From contig NZ_JAGGRL010000001.1 of NCBI RefSeq assembly GCF_018612915.1, positions 310,001 to 374,000 on the forward strand: a DNA stretch of 64,000 bases. The letters run 5' to 3'. The DNA comes from Stenotrophomonas sp. ISL-67. Its GTDB lineage: Bacteria > Pseudomonadota > Gammaproteobacteria > Xanthomonadales > Xanthomonadaceae. Below the pieces are notes generated by a model that was not told where the DNA came from, did not search any database, and saw nothing but the letters and a program-made list of their open reading frames with translations. Below are positions 21,437-30,893 of the stretch, one piece after another (positions within the stretch are counted from its first letter, which is position 1; every line of letters begins with the position of its first letter). Position numbers and translations under genes: made by a program.

Positions 21437-21538
21437 ATGAACGTCCTCCGTGCCGCCCCCCTGGGACCGGTACACCCGGCTTTGGCTGGCGGGGCGCGCG
21501 TGAGAAGGCATTCCCTACGCAATTGGATCGACCGATGA
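21437..21538 (+). CDS. upstream ORF (leader peptide) coupled to cyoA
   Basis: A 33-codon frame (MNVLRAAPLGPVHPALAGGA, then [13 protein letters not shown]) begins 5 nt after an AGGGGG ribosome-binding site. Its TGA (21536-21538) overlaps the cyoA ATG (21535-21537) as ATGA. cyoA itself has no good ribosome-binding site, so ribosomes finishing this ORF may re-initiate on cyoA. The peptide resembles nothing I know. Its translation is inferred. Confidence 0.45.
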   Translation: MNVLRAAPLGPVHPALAGGARVRRHSLRNWIDR

Positions 21539-22611
21539 TTCCGTTGAAATCCCTTGGGCGCTGGCTGCGCCCGGGCCTGCTGTTCGCGTTGTCCGTGTTC
21601 TTGACGGGCTGCAGCTCGGCCATTCTGGCCCCGAAAGGCCAGGTCGGCCATGACCAGAAGACCCTTCTGATCACGGCCACCGTGCTGATGCTGCTGGTCG
21701 TCGTGCCGGTCATCATCATGACCCTCGCCTTCGCCTGGAAGTACCGTGCCAGCAACACCAAGGCCCGTTACGAGCCGAAGTGGTCGCACTCCACCGCGAT
21801 CGAAGTGGTCGTCTGGTCGATCCCGTGCATGATCGTGCTGGTGCTGGCGGTGCTGACCTGGCGCTCCTCGCACTCGCTGGATCCGTACCGTCCGCTCGAG
21901 TCCGAGGCCAAGCCGGTGGTGATTGAAGCCATTTCGCTGGACTGGAAGTGGTTGTTCATCTACCCGGAAGAGAACATCGCGACGGTCAACGAAATCACCT
22001 TCCCGGTGAACACCCCGCTGAACTTCAAGATCACGTCCGATACGGTGATGAATGCCTTCTTCATCCCGCACCTGGGGAGCATGATCTACTCGATGACGGG
22101 GATGGAGACCAAGCTCCACCTGATCGCCAACGAGACCGGCACCTTCCCGGGCATGTCCTCGCACTACAGCGGCGCGGGCTTCAGCAAGATGCATTTCGAC
22201 GCCAACTCGGTAACCGAAGCCGAATACCAGGCGTGGCTGGCCAAGGTGCGTGCGCAGAGCACCCCGATGGACCAGGCCGCCTTTGGCACGCTGGCGGCCG
22301 ACAAGAACCACGACTGGCATCCGGTGACCTACTTCGGTACCACCGAAACCGGTCTGTTCGATTGGGTGGTCGCCCGCCACATGGGTGACAACCAGCACTA
22401 CGGCATGGACCACAAGGCCATGGACCACAAGGGGATGTCGCACGGTGCCGCTGGCGAAAGCCACGAAGGCCACGACATGCCGGCCGCTGCCCATGAAGGC
22501 CACGACGCAGCGGCGGCTCCGGCCGACGCCGCGGCTGCCGACCATGCCGAACACACCGCAGACGAGCACGCCGCCGCCGGTCACGCCGGTCACGCAGGCT
22601 CGGGAGAATAA
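21535..22611 (+). CDS. cyoA: cytochrome bo3 ubiquinol oxidase subunit II
   Basis: Subunit II of the proton-pumping quinol oxidase in the inner membrane. The 358-aa protein has a lipoprotein signal with lipobox LTGC ([20 protein letters not shown]...FLTGC), two membrane segments ([20 protein letters not shown] and [15 protein letters not shown]) and a cupredoxin domain ([19 protein letters not shown]). It lacks the CuA cysteines expected in cytochrome c oxidases, as in quinol oxidases. The C-terminal 80 residues are His/Ala/Met-rich ([12 protein letters not shown] and repeats), possibly metal-binding. First gene of cyoABCD. Confidence 0.95.
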   Translation: MIPLKSLGRWLRPGLLFALSVFLTGCSSAILAPKGQVGHDQKTLLITATVLMLLVVVPVIIMTLAFAWKYRASNTKARYEPKWSHSTAIEVVVWSIPCMIVLVLAVLTWRSSHSLDPYRPLESEAKPVVIEAISLDWKWLFIYPEENIATVNEITFPVNTPLNFKITSDTVMNAFFIPHLGSMIYSMTGMETKLHLIANETGTFPGMSSHYSGAGFSKMHFDANSVTEAEYQAWLAKVRAQSTPMDQAAFGTLAADKNHDWHPVTYFGTTETGLFDWVVARHMGDNQHYGMDHKAMDHKGMSHGAAGESHEGHDMPAAAHEGHDAAAAPADAAAADHAEHTADEHAAAGHAGHAGSGE

Positions 22612-22613
22612 GC

Positions 22614-24617
22614 ATGAATCTGTTGGGTAAACTGACATTCGCTGACATCCCGCACGACCCGATCATCATCACCACGCTGATCGGCGCGGGGATCGGTGGC
22701 CTGCTCGTGCTGGCCCTGATCACCAAGTTCAAGTTGTGGGGCTATCTCTGGAAAGAGTGGTTCACCTCGGTCGACCACAAGAAGATCGGCGCGATGTACC
22801 TCATCGTCGCCTTCGTCATGCTGCTGCGCGGCTTCGCCGACGCCATCATGATGCGTGTCCAGCAGGCCACTGCCGCCGGCGGTGCCGAAGGCTTCCTGCC
22901 GCCGCACCACTACGACCAGATCTTCACCGCCCACGGCGTGATCATGATCTTCTTCGTGGCGATGCCGCTGATCACCGGCCTGATGAACGTGGTGGTGCCG
23001 CTGCAGATCGGCGCGCGCGACGTGGCCTTCCCGTTCGTCAACTCGCTCAGCTTCTGGCTGTTCGTGGCGGGCGCGGGCCTGGTGATGATCTCGCTGGGTG
23101 TGGGTGAGTTCGCGCAGACCGGTTGGCTGGCCTTCCCGCCTTTGTCGGGCAAGGAGTTCAGTCCAGGGGTAGGTGTCGACTACTACATCTGGGGCCTGCA
23201 GGTTGCAGGCCTGGGCACCACACTGAGCGGTATCAACTTCTTCATCACCATCTTGAAGATGCGTACCCCGGGCATGAAGCTGATGCACATGCCGGTGTTC
23301 ACCTGGACCGCGCTGGTCACCAACGTGCTGATCATCGCCGCCTTCCCGGTGCTGACCGTCACCTTGGTGCTGCTGACCCTGGACCGTTACCTGGGCACGC
23401 ACTTCTTCACCAATGACGGTGGCGGCAACGCCATGCTGTACATCAACCTGATCTGGATCTGGGGTCACCCGGAAGTCTATATCCTGGTGCTGCCGGCCTT
23501 CGGCGTGTTCTCCGAAGTGATCGCCACGTTCTCGCGCAAGGCGCTGTTCGGCTACAAGGGCATGGTCTACGCCACGGCCACCATCGGCGTGCTGTCGTTC
23601 ATCGTGTGGCTGCACCACTTCTTCACCATGGGTTCGGGTGCCAACGTCAATGCCTTCTTCGGCATCACGACGATGATCATCTCCATTCCCACCGGCGTGA
23701 AGATCTTCAACTGGCTGTTCACCATGTTCCGCGGCCGCGTGCAGTTCACCAGCCCGGTGCTGTGGACGATCGGCTTCATGGTCACCTTCACCATCGGCGG
23801 CATGACCGGCGTGATGCTGGCGATCCCGGCCATCGATTTCGTGCTGCACAACAGCCTGTTCCTGATCGCGCACTTCCACAACGTCATCATCGGCGGCGTG
23901 GTGTTCGGCATGTTCGCCGGCATCACCTACTGGTGGCCCAAGATGTTCGGCTTCCGCCTCAATGAGTTCTGGGGCAAGGCCGCGTTCTGGTGCTGGTTCA
24001 TCGGCTTCTACGTGGCCTTCATGCCGCTGTACATCCTGGGCTTCATGGGCATGACCCGCCGCATGCAGAGCTACCCGAACCCGGAATACCAGCCGCTGCT
24101 GGTCATTGCGATGCTCGGTGCGTTCATCATCGGCGCCGGCATCCTGTGCCACATCATCCAGGTGGCCGTGTCGATCCGCGACCGCAAGAAGACCGCCGAC
24201 CTGACCGGCGATCCGTGGGACGCCCGTACGCTGGAGTGGGAAACCTCTTCGCCGCCGTCGTTCTACAACTTCGGTTCGCTGCCCAAGGTCACCGAGCTGG
24301 ACGATTTCTGGGAACGCAAGCAGCGTGGTGAGGCGTGGGAACGCCCGGTGAAGTACACCGACATCCACATGCCGCGCAACACCGGCACCGGTGTGGTGAT
24401 TGGTGCCTTCAGCCTGGTGTTCGGCTTCGCGATGATCTGGCACATCTGGTGGCTGGCCATCATTGGCCTGGTCGGCATGATCGGTACCTTCATCTGGCGC
24501 ACCTTCGACAAGGACGTGGATTACTACGTGCCGGCTGCCGAAGTGGAGCGGATTGAAAATGAGCACCGCCGTCACCTGCAGGCGCAGGGTCTGGTGAAAT
24601 CGGAGTTGCAGGCATGA
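22614..24617 (+). CDS. cyoB: cytochrome bo3 ubiquinol oxidase subunit I
   Basis: Catalytic heme-copper subunit, 667 aa and about 15 membrane segments, reducing O2 to water while pumping protons. Visible ligands include the heme-binding His of [11 protein letters not shown], the CuB site [15 protein letters not shown] (His with cross-linked Tyr) and LHHFFTMG, and the heme pair in [17 protein letters not shown]. It starts 2 nt after the cyoA stop and its end overlaps cyoC (ATGA). Confidence 0.98.
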   Translation: MNLLGKLTFADIPHDPIIITTLIGAGIGGLLVLALITKFKLWGYLWKEWFTSVDHKKIGAMYLIVAFVMLLRGFADAIMMRVQQATAAGGAEGFLPPHHYDQIFTAHGVIMIFFVAMPLITGLMNVVVPLQIGARDVAFPFVNSLSFWLFVAGAGLVMISLGVGEFAQTGWLAFPPLSGKEFSPGVGVDYYIWGLQVAGLGTTLSGINFFITILKMRTPGMKLMHMPVFTWTALVTNVLIIAAFPVLTVTLVLLTLDRYLGTHFFTNDGGGNAMLYINLIWIWGHPEVYILVLPAFGVFSEVIATFSRKALFGYKGMVYATATIGVLSFIVWLHHFFTMGSGANVNAFFGITTMIISIPTGVKIFNWLFTMFRGRVQFTSPVLWTIGFMVTFTIGGMTGVMLAIPAIDFVLHNSLFLIAHFHNVIIGGVVFGMFAGITYWWPKMFGFRLNEFWGKAAFWCWFIGFYVAFMPLYILGFMGMTRRMQSYPNPEYQPLLVIAMLGAFIIGAGILCHIIQVAVSIRDRKKTADLTGDPWDARTLEWETSSPPSFYNFGSLPKVTELDDFWERKQRGEAWERPVKYTDIHMPRNTGTGVVIGAFSLVFGFAMIWHIWWLAIIGLVGMIGTFIWRTFDKDVDYYVPAAEVERIENEHRRHLQAQGLVKSELQA

Positions 24618-25255
24618 GCAGCACTATCGCCAACACCGTGAACCACGGGCACGCCGCGCACGCGGCGGCCCATGGCCATGACGACCACGAGCACCACGAC
24701 ACCGGCGAGAACACCGTTTTCGGTTTCTGGGTGTACCTGATGAGCGACTGCCTCATCTTCGCCAGCCTGTTCGCGACCTTTATCGTGCTGGCCGGCGGCA
24801 CCAACGGTGGCCCGGGTCCGAAGGACCTGTTCGACCTGACCTTCGTTGCGTGGGAAACCACGCTGCTGCTGGTGTCCTCGCTGACGTTCGGCCTGGGCAT
24901 GATCGCCCTGCACAAGCACAAGGTTGGCCAGATGTACCTGTGGCTGGCCCTGACCTGGCTGCTGGGCTTCGGCTTCATGGTCATGGAAGTGTGGGAGTTC
25001 AACCACCTCATCCATGAGGGCTTCGGTCCGGACCACAGTGCGTTCCTGTCGGCGTTCTTCGCGCTGGTGGGCACCCACGGCCTGCACGTGAGCGCCGGCC
25101 TGCTCTGGCTGCTGATCATGTTCATCCAGATCAAGCAGAACGGCCTGACCCCGACCAACAAGACCCGCATGGCGTGCCTGAGCCTGTTCTGGCACTTCCT
25201 GGACCTGATCTGGATCGGCGTGTTCTCCGTCGTCTACCTGAAGGGAGCGCTGTAA
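24614..25255 (+). CDS. cyoC: cytochrome bo3 ubiquinol oxidase subunit III
   Basis: 213-aa inner-membrane subunit with five hydrophobic segments. The N terminus is His-rich ([20 protein letters not shown]), followed by [21 protein letters not shown] and the subunit III motif [16 protein letters not shown]. It overlaps cyoB by 4 nt and cyoD by 1 nt (TAATG), indicating tight coupling. Confidence 0.96.
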   Translation: MSSTIANTVNHGHAAHAAAHGHDDHEHHDTGENTVFGFWVYLMSDCLIFASLFATFIVLAGGTNGGPGPKDLFDLTFVAWETTLLLVSSLTFGLGMIALHKHKVGQMYLWLALTWLLGFGFMVMEVWEFNHLIHEGFGPDHSAFLSAFFALVGTHGLHVSAGLLWLLIMFIQIKQNGLTPTNKTRMACLSLFWHFLDLIWIGVFSVVYLKGAL

Positions 25256-25602
25256 TGGCACATGACAATCACGCACACGACCACGGTCATGGCGCCGCTG
25301 GCGAAAGCCACGGCAGCGTCAAGTCGTACCTGGTGGGTTTCCTGTTGGCTGCGGTGCTCACCATCATTCCGTTCTGGGCGGTGATGAAGGGCGGGCTGCC
25401 GGTGTTCACCACCGGTGTGATCATCGTGGTGGCGGCGATCCTGCAGATCTTCGTGCACCTGATCTTCTTCCTGCACCTGAACCGCTCGTCGGAACAGCGC
25501 TGGAACGTCAGCGCGGCGGCCTTCACCGTGGTGGTGATCGGCATCATCGTCGCCGGCACGCTGTGGGTCATGCACAACATGAACGTGCACATGATGCATT
25601 GA
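25255..25602 (+). CDS. cyoD: cytochrome bo3 ubiquinol oxidase subunit IV
   Basis: 115-aa small subunit with three membrane segments (SYLVGFLLAAVLTIIPFWAV, VIIVVAAILQIFVHLIFFLH and FTVVVIGIIVAGTLWVM), needed for CuB assembly in E. coli. The N terminus is His-rich ([13 protein letters not shown]), as are CyoA and CyoC here. The operon ends with a strong terminator at 25627-25652. No cyoE (heme O synthase) follows, so heme O must be made by a gene elsewhere. Confidence 0.95.
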   Translation: MAHDNHAHDHGHGAAGESHGSVKSYLVGFLLAAVLTIIPFWAVMKGGLPVFTTGVIIVVAAILQIFVHLIFFLHLNRSSEQRWNVSAAAFTVVVIGIIVAGTLWVMHNMNVHMMH

Positions 25603-25626
25603 CGTCTGCGGACGTCATGCATGCAG

Positions 25627-25652
25627 AAAGGCCACCTTCGGGTGGCCTTTTT
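25627..25652 (+). terminator. terminator of cyoABCD
   Basis: AAAGGCCACC-ttcg-GGTGGCCTTTTT, a UUCG tetraloop stem 25 nt after the cyoD stop. Confidence 0.9.
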
Positions 25653-25745
25653 GCTGGGCGGCCGCTGCCGGCGGGCGAACCGCGTCTCGGTTGTTGCGAC
25701 GCGGCTCGGCTATCCTGCCGCACAGACGACGAGATGGAAGTGGAC

Positions 25746-27122
25746 ATGGCCAAGCGGCTTACCGCCTACGTGTGCAGCGAATGCGGCGCGGAATACAGCA
25801 AGTGGCAGGGGCAGTGCACCGAGTGCGGCGCCTGGAACGTGCTGAGCGAGATCACGCTGGAAAGCGCGACGGCCGCCAAGTCACCGGCGGCGCGCCGCTC
25901 GGGCTGGGCCGGCAAGGTCGATGCACCGAAGATCATGGCGCTCAAGGACGTGCAGCAGACCGAACACCTGCGGGTGAGCACCGGCATCGGCGAGTTCGAC
26001 CGCGTGCTCGGTGGCGGCCTGGTGGAAGGCGCGGTGGTGCTGGTGGGCGGCGATCCGGGCATCGGCAAATCCACCCTGCTGCTGCAGGCGGTGGCGAAGA
26101 TGGCAGCGACACTCCCGGTGCTGTACATCACCGGCGAGGAATCGCTGTCGCAGGTGGCCGGCCGCGCGGTGCGGCTGGACCTGCCGCTGGACAACGTCAA
26201 CGCACTGGCCGAAACCCAGGTGGAAGCAATCCTGCAGCACGCCAGCGCGGCGCGGCCGAAGCTGATCGTGGCCGACTCCGTGCAGACGCTGTGGACCGAA
26301 TCGCTGACCGCCGCCCCGGGCTCGGTGAGCCAGGTGCGCGAGAGTGCCGCACGGCTGGTGCGCTTTGCCAAGGAAACCGGCACGGCCGTGTTCCTGGTCG
26401 GGCACGTGACCAAGGAGGGCGGCATTGCCGGCCCACGCGTGCTCGAGCACATGGTGGATGCGGTGCTGTATTTCGAAGGCGAGAGCGGCAGCCGCTTCCG
26501 CCTGCTGCGCGCGTTCAAGAACCGCTTCGGCGCGGTGAACGAGCTGGGCGTGTTCGCGATGGGCGAGAAGGGATTGAAGGAAGTGTCCAACCCTTCGGCA
26601 ATCTTCCTGTCCGGCGGCAGCACCCGTCAGCCGGGCAGCTGCGTGATGGTCACCCGTGAAGGCACCCGGCCGCTGCTGGTGGAAGTGCAGGCGCTGGTGG
26701 ATGCCTCGCCGCTGTCCAACCCACGCCGGGTGGCGGTGGGCCTGGAGCAGAACCGGCTGGCGATGCTGCTGGCGGTGCTGCACCGCCACGGCGGCGTGCT
26801 GGTGGGCGACCAGGACGTGTTCGTGAACGTGGTGGGCGGTATCCGTGTGCAGGAAACCGCTGTGGACCTGCCGGTGCTCCTGGCGGTGCTGTCCTCGCTG
26901 CAGGACCGGCCGCTGGCGGAGAAGACGATTGCCTTTGGCGAAGTGGGCCTCTCCGGCGAGATCCGCCCGGTGCCGAACGGCGAGGATCGCCTGCGCGAAG
27001 CAGCCACGCATGGTTTCAAGCGCGCCATCGTGCCGAAGGCGAACGCGCCGAAGACCGGGAGTGTGAAGGGGATGGAGGTGATCGCAGTGGAGCGATTGTC
27101 CGAGGCCATCGACGCGATCTGA
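25746..27122 (+). CDS. radA: DNA repair protein RadA
   Basis: RadA (Sms) processes branched recombination intermediates. The 458-aa protein has an N-terminal C4 zinc finger (CSECGAEYSKWQGQCTECGAW), a Walker A motif (GGDPGIGKST), the RadA-specific KNRFG motif and a C-terminal Lon-like domain. I chose the ATG at 25746 (MAKRLTAYVCSECG), which has GGAAG upstream; the frame stays open back into cyoD without homology. It is followed by the long palindromic repeat B. Confidence 0.97.
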   Translation: MAKRLTAYVCSECGAEYSKWQGQCTECGAWNVLSEITLESATAAKSPAARRSGWAGKVDAPKIMALKDVQQTEHLRVSTGIGEFDRVLGGGLVEGAVVLVGGDPGIGKSTLLLQAVAKMAATLPVLYITGEESLSQVAGRAVRLDLPLDNVNALAETQVEAILQHASAARPKLIVADSVQTLWTESLTAAPGSVSQVRESAARLVRFAKETGTAVFLVGHVTKEGGIAGPRVLEHMVDAVLYFEGESGSRFRLLRAFKNRFGAVNELGVFAMGEKGLKEVSNPSAIFLSGGSTRQPGSCVMVTREGTRPLLVEVQALVDASPLSNPRRVAVGLEQNRLAMLLAVLHRHGGVLVGDQDVFVNVVGGIRVQETAVDLPVLLAVLSSLQDRPLAEKTIAFGEVGLSGEIRPVPNGEDRLREAATHGFKRAIVPKANAPKTGSVKGMEVIAVERLSEAIDAI

Positions 27123-27167
27123 GGTGGTGAATCAGGTGCCGGCAGTTCTCATCGGTCGGCGAACCCC

Positions 27168-27371
27168 GTTGGTAGGATCGGTTCCCGAACGATCGCACTT
27201 GGTGTTGATCGGTGCTGGGACGCATGACCTCTACCAGAGAGGCGCCCTTCGTTCCGGGGTCATGCGTTACTGGACGTTGCACGCTCCATGGCAGTGGTGC
27301 TCCTTCGCATCCTGCGAACGCACCACTTGTGCATCCATGCACGTCGTCGTTTGGGAACCGCCCCTACCAAC
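27168..27371. repeat. long palindromic repeat family, complete copy B
   Basis: A 204-nt imperfect palindrome. The outer arms are GTTGGTAGGATCGGTTCCCG (27168-27187) and GGGAACCGCCCCTACCAAC (27353-27371). The inner arms are GGGACGCATGACC and GGGGTCATGCGTTAC around an AGGCGCC centre. It fills the gap between convergent radA and ypjD. No gene is visible inside. Confidence 0.7.
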
Positions 27372-27382
27372 AGCGTCCCGCC

Positions 27383-28177
27383 TTACCGCGTATGCCCGAA
27401 CACCAGTTCAATCGCGAACTGGCTGCCAAAAAACGCCAGCAGCAGCAGCGCCATCGCCGTCAGCGTCCAATGCACCGCTTTGGCGCCCCGCCAGCCATAC
27501 CGGCGGCGGCCGATCAGCAGGGTGCCGAACACGATCCACGACAGCACGCTCAGCACCGTCTTGTGCACCAGCTTCTGCGCCAGCAGGTCATCCACAAACA
27601 GCACGCCGGTGACCAGGGTCAGGGTGAGCAGTGCAAAGCCCACCGCGATTACCCGGAACAGCAGCGATTCCAGGTCCGCCAGCGGCGGCAGGGCGCGCAG
27701 CCACGGGCGGAAATCGCGGCGGCGCAGGGCGCGTTCCTGCAGCCACAGCATGATTGCCAGCAGCGCGGCCACGCTCAGGGTGGCGTAGGCCAGCAGCGCC
27801 ATCCAGGCGTGGGTGGCCAGCTGCCAGCCCAGCGGGCGGCTCGGCGCATGCCCGTAGCCGTGATAGACGCACAGCACCGCGGCGGCCATCGGGAACACCA
27901 GCACGCCCAGCGCGGCCATGCGCCCGCGCGCGGCCACCAGCGAGGTCAGCCAGGCCATGCCGAGACCCACCAGCGACAGCGCCGCGAAGAAGTGCATGTC
28001 CGGCCCGCCGCTGGTGTGCATGGCCACCAGCGCGTGGTAACTGCCATGCAGGACCATGGCCGGAAGCGCCGGCCACAGCCAGGTGGGCGTGCGGGCGGCG
28101 TCATCGCGCACCACCGCGCGCACCAGCAGGGCGGTGGCGGCCAGGTAGAGCAGGGTCGCGATGAGAACGATTGTCAT
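27383..28177 (-). CDS. ypjD: YpjD-like inner-membrane protein (cytochrome c assembly family)
   Basis: 264 aa with eight hydrophobic segments, belonging to the CcsA/CcmC-like cytochrome c assembly family as seen in the tryptophan- and glycine-bearing FHAALSLVG-type core and conserved histidines (MVLHGSYHAL, VYHGYGHAP, LVHKTVLSVLSW). The E. coli homologue YpjD also sits divergent from ffh. Its function is unproven. I chose the ATG at 28177; the frame runs on antisense into ffh but without homology. Confidence 0.85.
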   Translation of the reverse strand: MTIVLIATLLYLAATALLVRAVVRDDAARTPTWLWPALPAMVLHGSYHALVAMHTSGGPDMHFFAALSLVGLGMAWLTSLVAARGRMAALGVLVFPMAAAVLCVYHGYGHAPSRPLGWQLATHAWMALLAYATLSVAALLAIMLWLQERALRRRDFRPWLRALPPLADLESLLFRVIAVGFALLTLTLVTGVLFVDDLLAQKLVHKTVLSVLSWIVFGTLLIGRRRYGWRGAKAVHWTLTAMALLLLAFFGSQFAIELVFGHTR

Positions 28178-28204
28178 CGTGTCAGTTTCGCACACCACGG
28201 GCCG

Positions 28205-28226
28205 GTAGTGCCGGGCTCTGCCCGGC
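28205..28226 (+). repeat. GTAG-type REP, single unit
   Basis: GTAGTGCCGGGC-TCTGCCCGGC between the divergent ypjD and ffh. A TATACT -10-like box for ffh follows at 28271-28276, without a clear -35. Confidence 0.75.
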
Positions 28227-28315
28227 AACGCGGACCCCGGCCGAACCGAAGGAGCACCTGCGGGACCCGCTATACTGTAGATCTCATTGTCTTTCGTTCT
28301 GAACAGGTTGCCTCC

Positions 28316-29704
28316 ATGTTCGAGTCCCTGACCCAGCGCCTCTCCGGCACCATCGAGCGGCTGCGTGGCCGCGGTCGCCTCACCGAGGAAAACATCCGCG
28401 AGGCCACCCGCGAAGTCCGCATCGCGCTGCTGGAGGCCGACGTCGCCCTGCCGGTTGTGCAGGCGCTGGTCGAGCGCATCAAGGTGCGCGCGGTCGGTCA
28501 GGAAGTGCTCAAGTCGCTGACCCCGGGCCAGGCGCTGATCAAGGTGGTGCGCGACGAGCTCACCGCCGTGATGGGCTCGGCCGCCTCGGACCTGAACCTC
28601 AATGTGCCGGCCCCGGCCATCATCCTGATGGCCGGCCTGCAGGGTGCGGGCAAGACCACTACGGTGGGCAAGCTGGCCAAGCACCTGAAGGAAAAGCGCA
28701 AGAAGAAGGTGATGGTGGTGTCGGCCGACGTCTACCGTCCGGCCGCGATCGAGCAGCTCAAGACCCTGGCCGCCCAGGCCGGCGTGCTGTTCTTCCCGTC
28801 CAGCGCCGACCAGAAGCCCGACGCCATCGTGCGCGCGGCCATCGATGATGCGCGCAGGTCGTTCGTGGACGTGCTGCTGGTCGATACCGCCGGCCGCCTG
28901 GCCATCGACGAAGCGATGATGGCCGAGATCAAGGCCCTGCACGCGGCGGTCAACCCGGCCGAAACGCTGTTCGTGGTCGATGCCATGACCGGCCAGGACG
29001 CGGCCAATACCGCCAAGGCCTTCGGTGAAGCGCTGCCGCTGACCGGCGTGGTGCTGACCAAGACCGACGGCGACGCCCGTGGCGGTGCCGCGCTGAGCGT
29101 GCGTTACATCACCGGCAAGCCGATCAAGTTCGTCGGCGTCAGCGAAAAGCTCGACGGCCTGGACGTGTTCCACCCGGACCGTATCGCCAGCCGCATCCTG
29201 GACATGGGCGACGTGCTGTCGCTGGTGGAACAGGTCGAGCAGCAGGTCGACAAGGACAAGGCGCAGAAGCTGGCCGAGAAGGTCGCCAAGGGCAAGAAGT
29301 TCGACCTGAACGACATGCGCGACCAGCTGGAGCAGATGCAGAACATGGGCGGCATCGGCGGCCTGATGGACAAGCTGCCGGGCCTGGGCCAGATCCCCGA
29401 GCACCTCAAGCAGCAGGTCAGCCAGGGCAAGGAAGTGCCGCGCATGATCGCCATCATCAATTCGATGACCAGGAAGGAACGCCGCAACCCGGGCCTGCTC
29501 AACGGCTCGCGCCGCGCCCGCATCGCGCGCGGTTCCGGCCTGACCCCGGCCGACGTCAACAAGCTGATGAAGCAGTACCAGCAGATGGAAAAGATGATGA
29601 GCAAGATGGCCGGCGGCGGCATGAAGGGCATGATGCGCAGCATGAAGGGCATGAAGGGCATGATGGGCGCCATGGGTGGCCGCGGCGGCCTGCCCTTCCG
29701 CTGA
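28316..29704 (+). CDS. ffh: signal recognition particle GTPase Ffh
   Basis: Ffh with 4.5S RNA targets nascent membrane proteins to FtsY. The 462-aa protein has an N domain, the G domain with GLQGAGKTT, DTAGRLAID and TKTDGDARGG, and a methionine-rich M domain with the RNA-binding segment NGSRRARIARGSG. The C terminus has repeated MKGMM motifs. I chose the ATG at 28316 (MFESLTQRLSGTIERLRG). Confidence 0.98.
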   Translation: MFESLTQRLSGTIERLRGRGRLTEENIREATREVRIALLEADVALPVVQALVERIKVRAVGQEVLKSLTPGQALIKVVRDELTAVMGSAASDLNLNVPAPAIILMAGLQGAGKTTTVGKLAKHLKEKRKKKVMVVSADVYRPAAIEQLKTLAAQAGVLFFPSSADQKPDAIVRAAIDDARRSFVDVLLVDTAGRLAIDEAMMAEIKALHAAVNPAETLFVVDAMTGQDAANTAKAFGEALPLTGVVLTKTDGDARGGAALSVRYITGKPIKFVGVSEKLDGLDVFHPDRIASRILDMGDVLSLVEQVEQQVDKDKAQKLAEKVAKGKKFDLNDMRDQLEQMQNMGGIGGLMDKLPGLGQIPEHLKQQVSQGKEVPRMIAIINSMTRKERRNPGLLNGSRRARIARGSGLTPADVNKLMKQYQQMEKMMSKMAGGGMKGMMRSMKGMKGMMGAMGGRGGLPFR

Positions 29705-29744
29705 GCCCGCGCCACGCGCGTCATGGCCGGGATGGCGATGACGC

Positions 29745-29766
29745 GTAGGGACACGCCATGCGTGTC
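29745..29766 (+). repeat. GTAG-type REP, single unit
   Basis: GTAGGGACACGCC-ATGCGTGTC, the GACACGC subfamily also seen at 34217-34285. Confidence 0.75.
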
Positions 29767-29816
29767 AACGGAACCCTGAGCGTAGACTGTAATCAGTCGA
29801 CCCCAAGGTACGCCGC

Positions 29817-30893
29817 ATGACCGACCCGCGAATCCTGGAACGCGCCGACAGTTTCTGTCGGCGTTTTTCATTGCAGACACCCATCCTGCTCGCGCCCATG
29901 GCCGGCGCCTGCCCGGTGCTGCTTTCCGCCGTACTGGCCAACGCAGGCAGCATGGGCGCCATGGGTGCGGTGCTGTCGCAGCCGCAGGACATCGTGGCGT
30001 GGATGGACGCGTTCCGCGCCCAGTCCAGCGGCCCGGCGCAGGTCAATGTGTGGATTCCCGATCCTGCGCCCGAGCGCGATGCCGCTGCTGAAGCCGCCAG
30101 CCGGGCGTTCCTTGCGCAGTGGGGGCCGGCAGTACCGGCCGATGCCGGCGATGCCGGCCCGGCCGATTTCGACGCCCAGTTCGATGCCTTGATCGCTGCA
30201 ACGCCCGCAGTGGCCTCGACCATCATGGGCGTCTTCAGCGCCTCCCAGGTGCAGCGCCTGAAGAGCGCCGGCATCGCCTGGTTCGCCTGCGCTACCACGT
30301 TGGCCGAAGCACTGGCCGCCGAGGCAGCGGGCGCGGATGCGGTGGTCGCGCAGGGCTTCGAGGCCGGTGGCCATCGTGGCGCCTTCGATCCGGCGGCTGC
30401 CGAGCGCCAGCTGGTCGGCCTGTTCGCACTGCTGCCACGCCTGGCCGACCGCCTGCGGGTGCCGGTGATCGCAGCAGGCGGCATCGCGGACGGGCGCGGC
30501 ATTGCCGCTGCCTTGATGCTCGGCGCCAGCGCGGTGCAGATCGGCACTGCGTTTCTGCGCACGCCCGAGTGTGCGATTGATCCGGCGTGGTCGCGGGCGC
30601 TGGCTGCAGCTGAGCCTGAAGACACCTGGCCGACCCGTGCCTTCAGCGGCCGCCTGGGTCGTGGCCTGGCGACGCCCTATGTGCGTGCGGCGGCCGACCC
30701 GACCGCGCCGTCGCCGCGCCCGTACCCGGTGCAGCGTGGCCTGACCGCGCCGATGCGGGCCCAGGCCAACCGCGAGCACCGCATTGATGCGATGCAGGCG
30801 TGGGCGGGGCAGTCTGCGTGGATGGCGCCGGACAAGCCGGCCGCCGACGTGCTGCAGGCGCTGTGGTCCGGCGCGCGCGGGTTGCTGGGATGA
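29817..30893 (+). CDS. nitronate monooxygenase (FMN-dependent)
   Basis: 358-aa TIM-barrel flavoprotein of the nitronate monooxygenase (2-nitropropane dioxygenase) family, oxidising toxic propionate-3-nitronate-type compounds. It shows LLAPMAGACPVLLS at the N terminus, the catalytic EAGGHRGAF motif and the FMN phosphate-binding segment VIAAGGIADGRGIAAALMLG followed by IGTAFLRTPE. The stop overlaps the start of the aminotransferase gene (ATGA), so the two are translated together. Confidence 0.9.
   Translation: MTDPRILERADSFCRRFSLQTPILLAPMAGACPVLLSAVLANAGSMGAMGAVLSQPQDIVAWMDAFRAQSSGPAQVNVWIPDPAPERDAAAEAASRAFLAQWGPAVPADAGDAGPADFDAQFDALIAATPAVASTIMGVFSASQVQRLKSAGIAWFACATTLAEALAAEAAGADAVVAQGFEAGGHRGAFDPAAAERQLVGLFALLPRLADRLRVPVIAAGGIADGRGIAAALMLGASAVQIGTAFLRTPECAIDPAWSRALAAAEPEDTWPTRAFSGRLGRGLATPYVRAAADPTAPSPRPYPVQRGLTAPMRAQANREHRIDAMQAWAGQSAWMAPDKPAADVLQALWSGARGLLG

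Noticed and set aside
22590..24575. A 661-codon open frame antisense to cyoB
   Set aside because: His/Asp/Arg/Gln-rich composition with no family resemblance; a by-product of GC-rich third codon positions. The same holds for long frames antisense to ileS (5960-8305), mutS (40671-42080) and the TonB receptor (47018-48481).
27212..28315. N-terminal extension of Ffh by 368 codons
   Set aside because: The stretch crosses the palindromic repeat B and runs antisense to ypjD; Ffh homologues start at MFESLT (28316).
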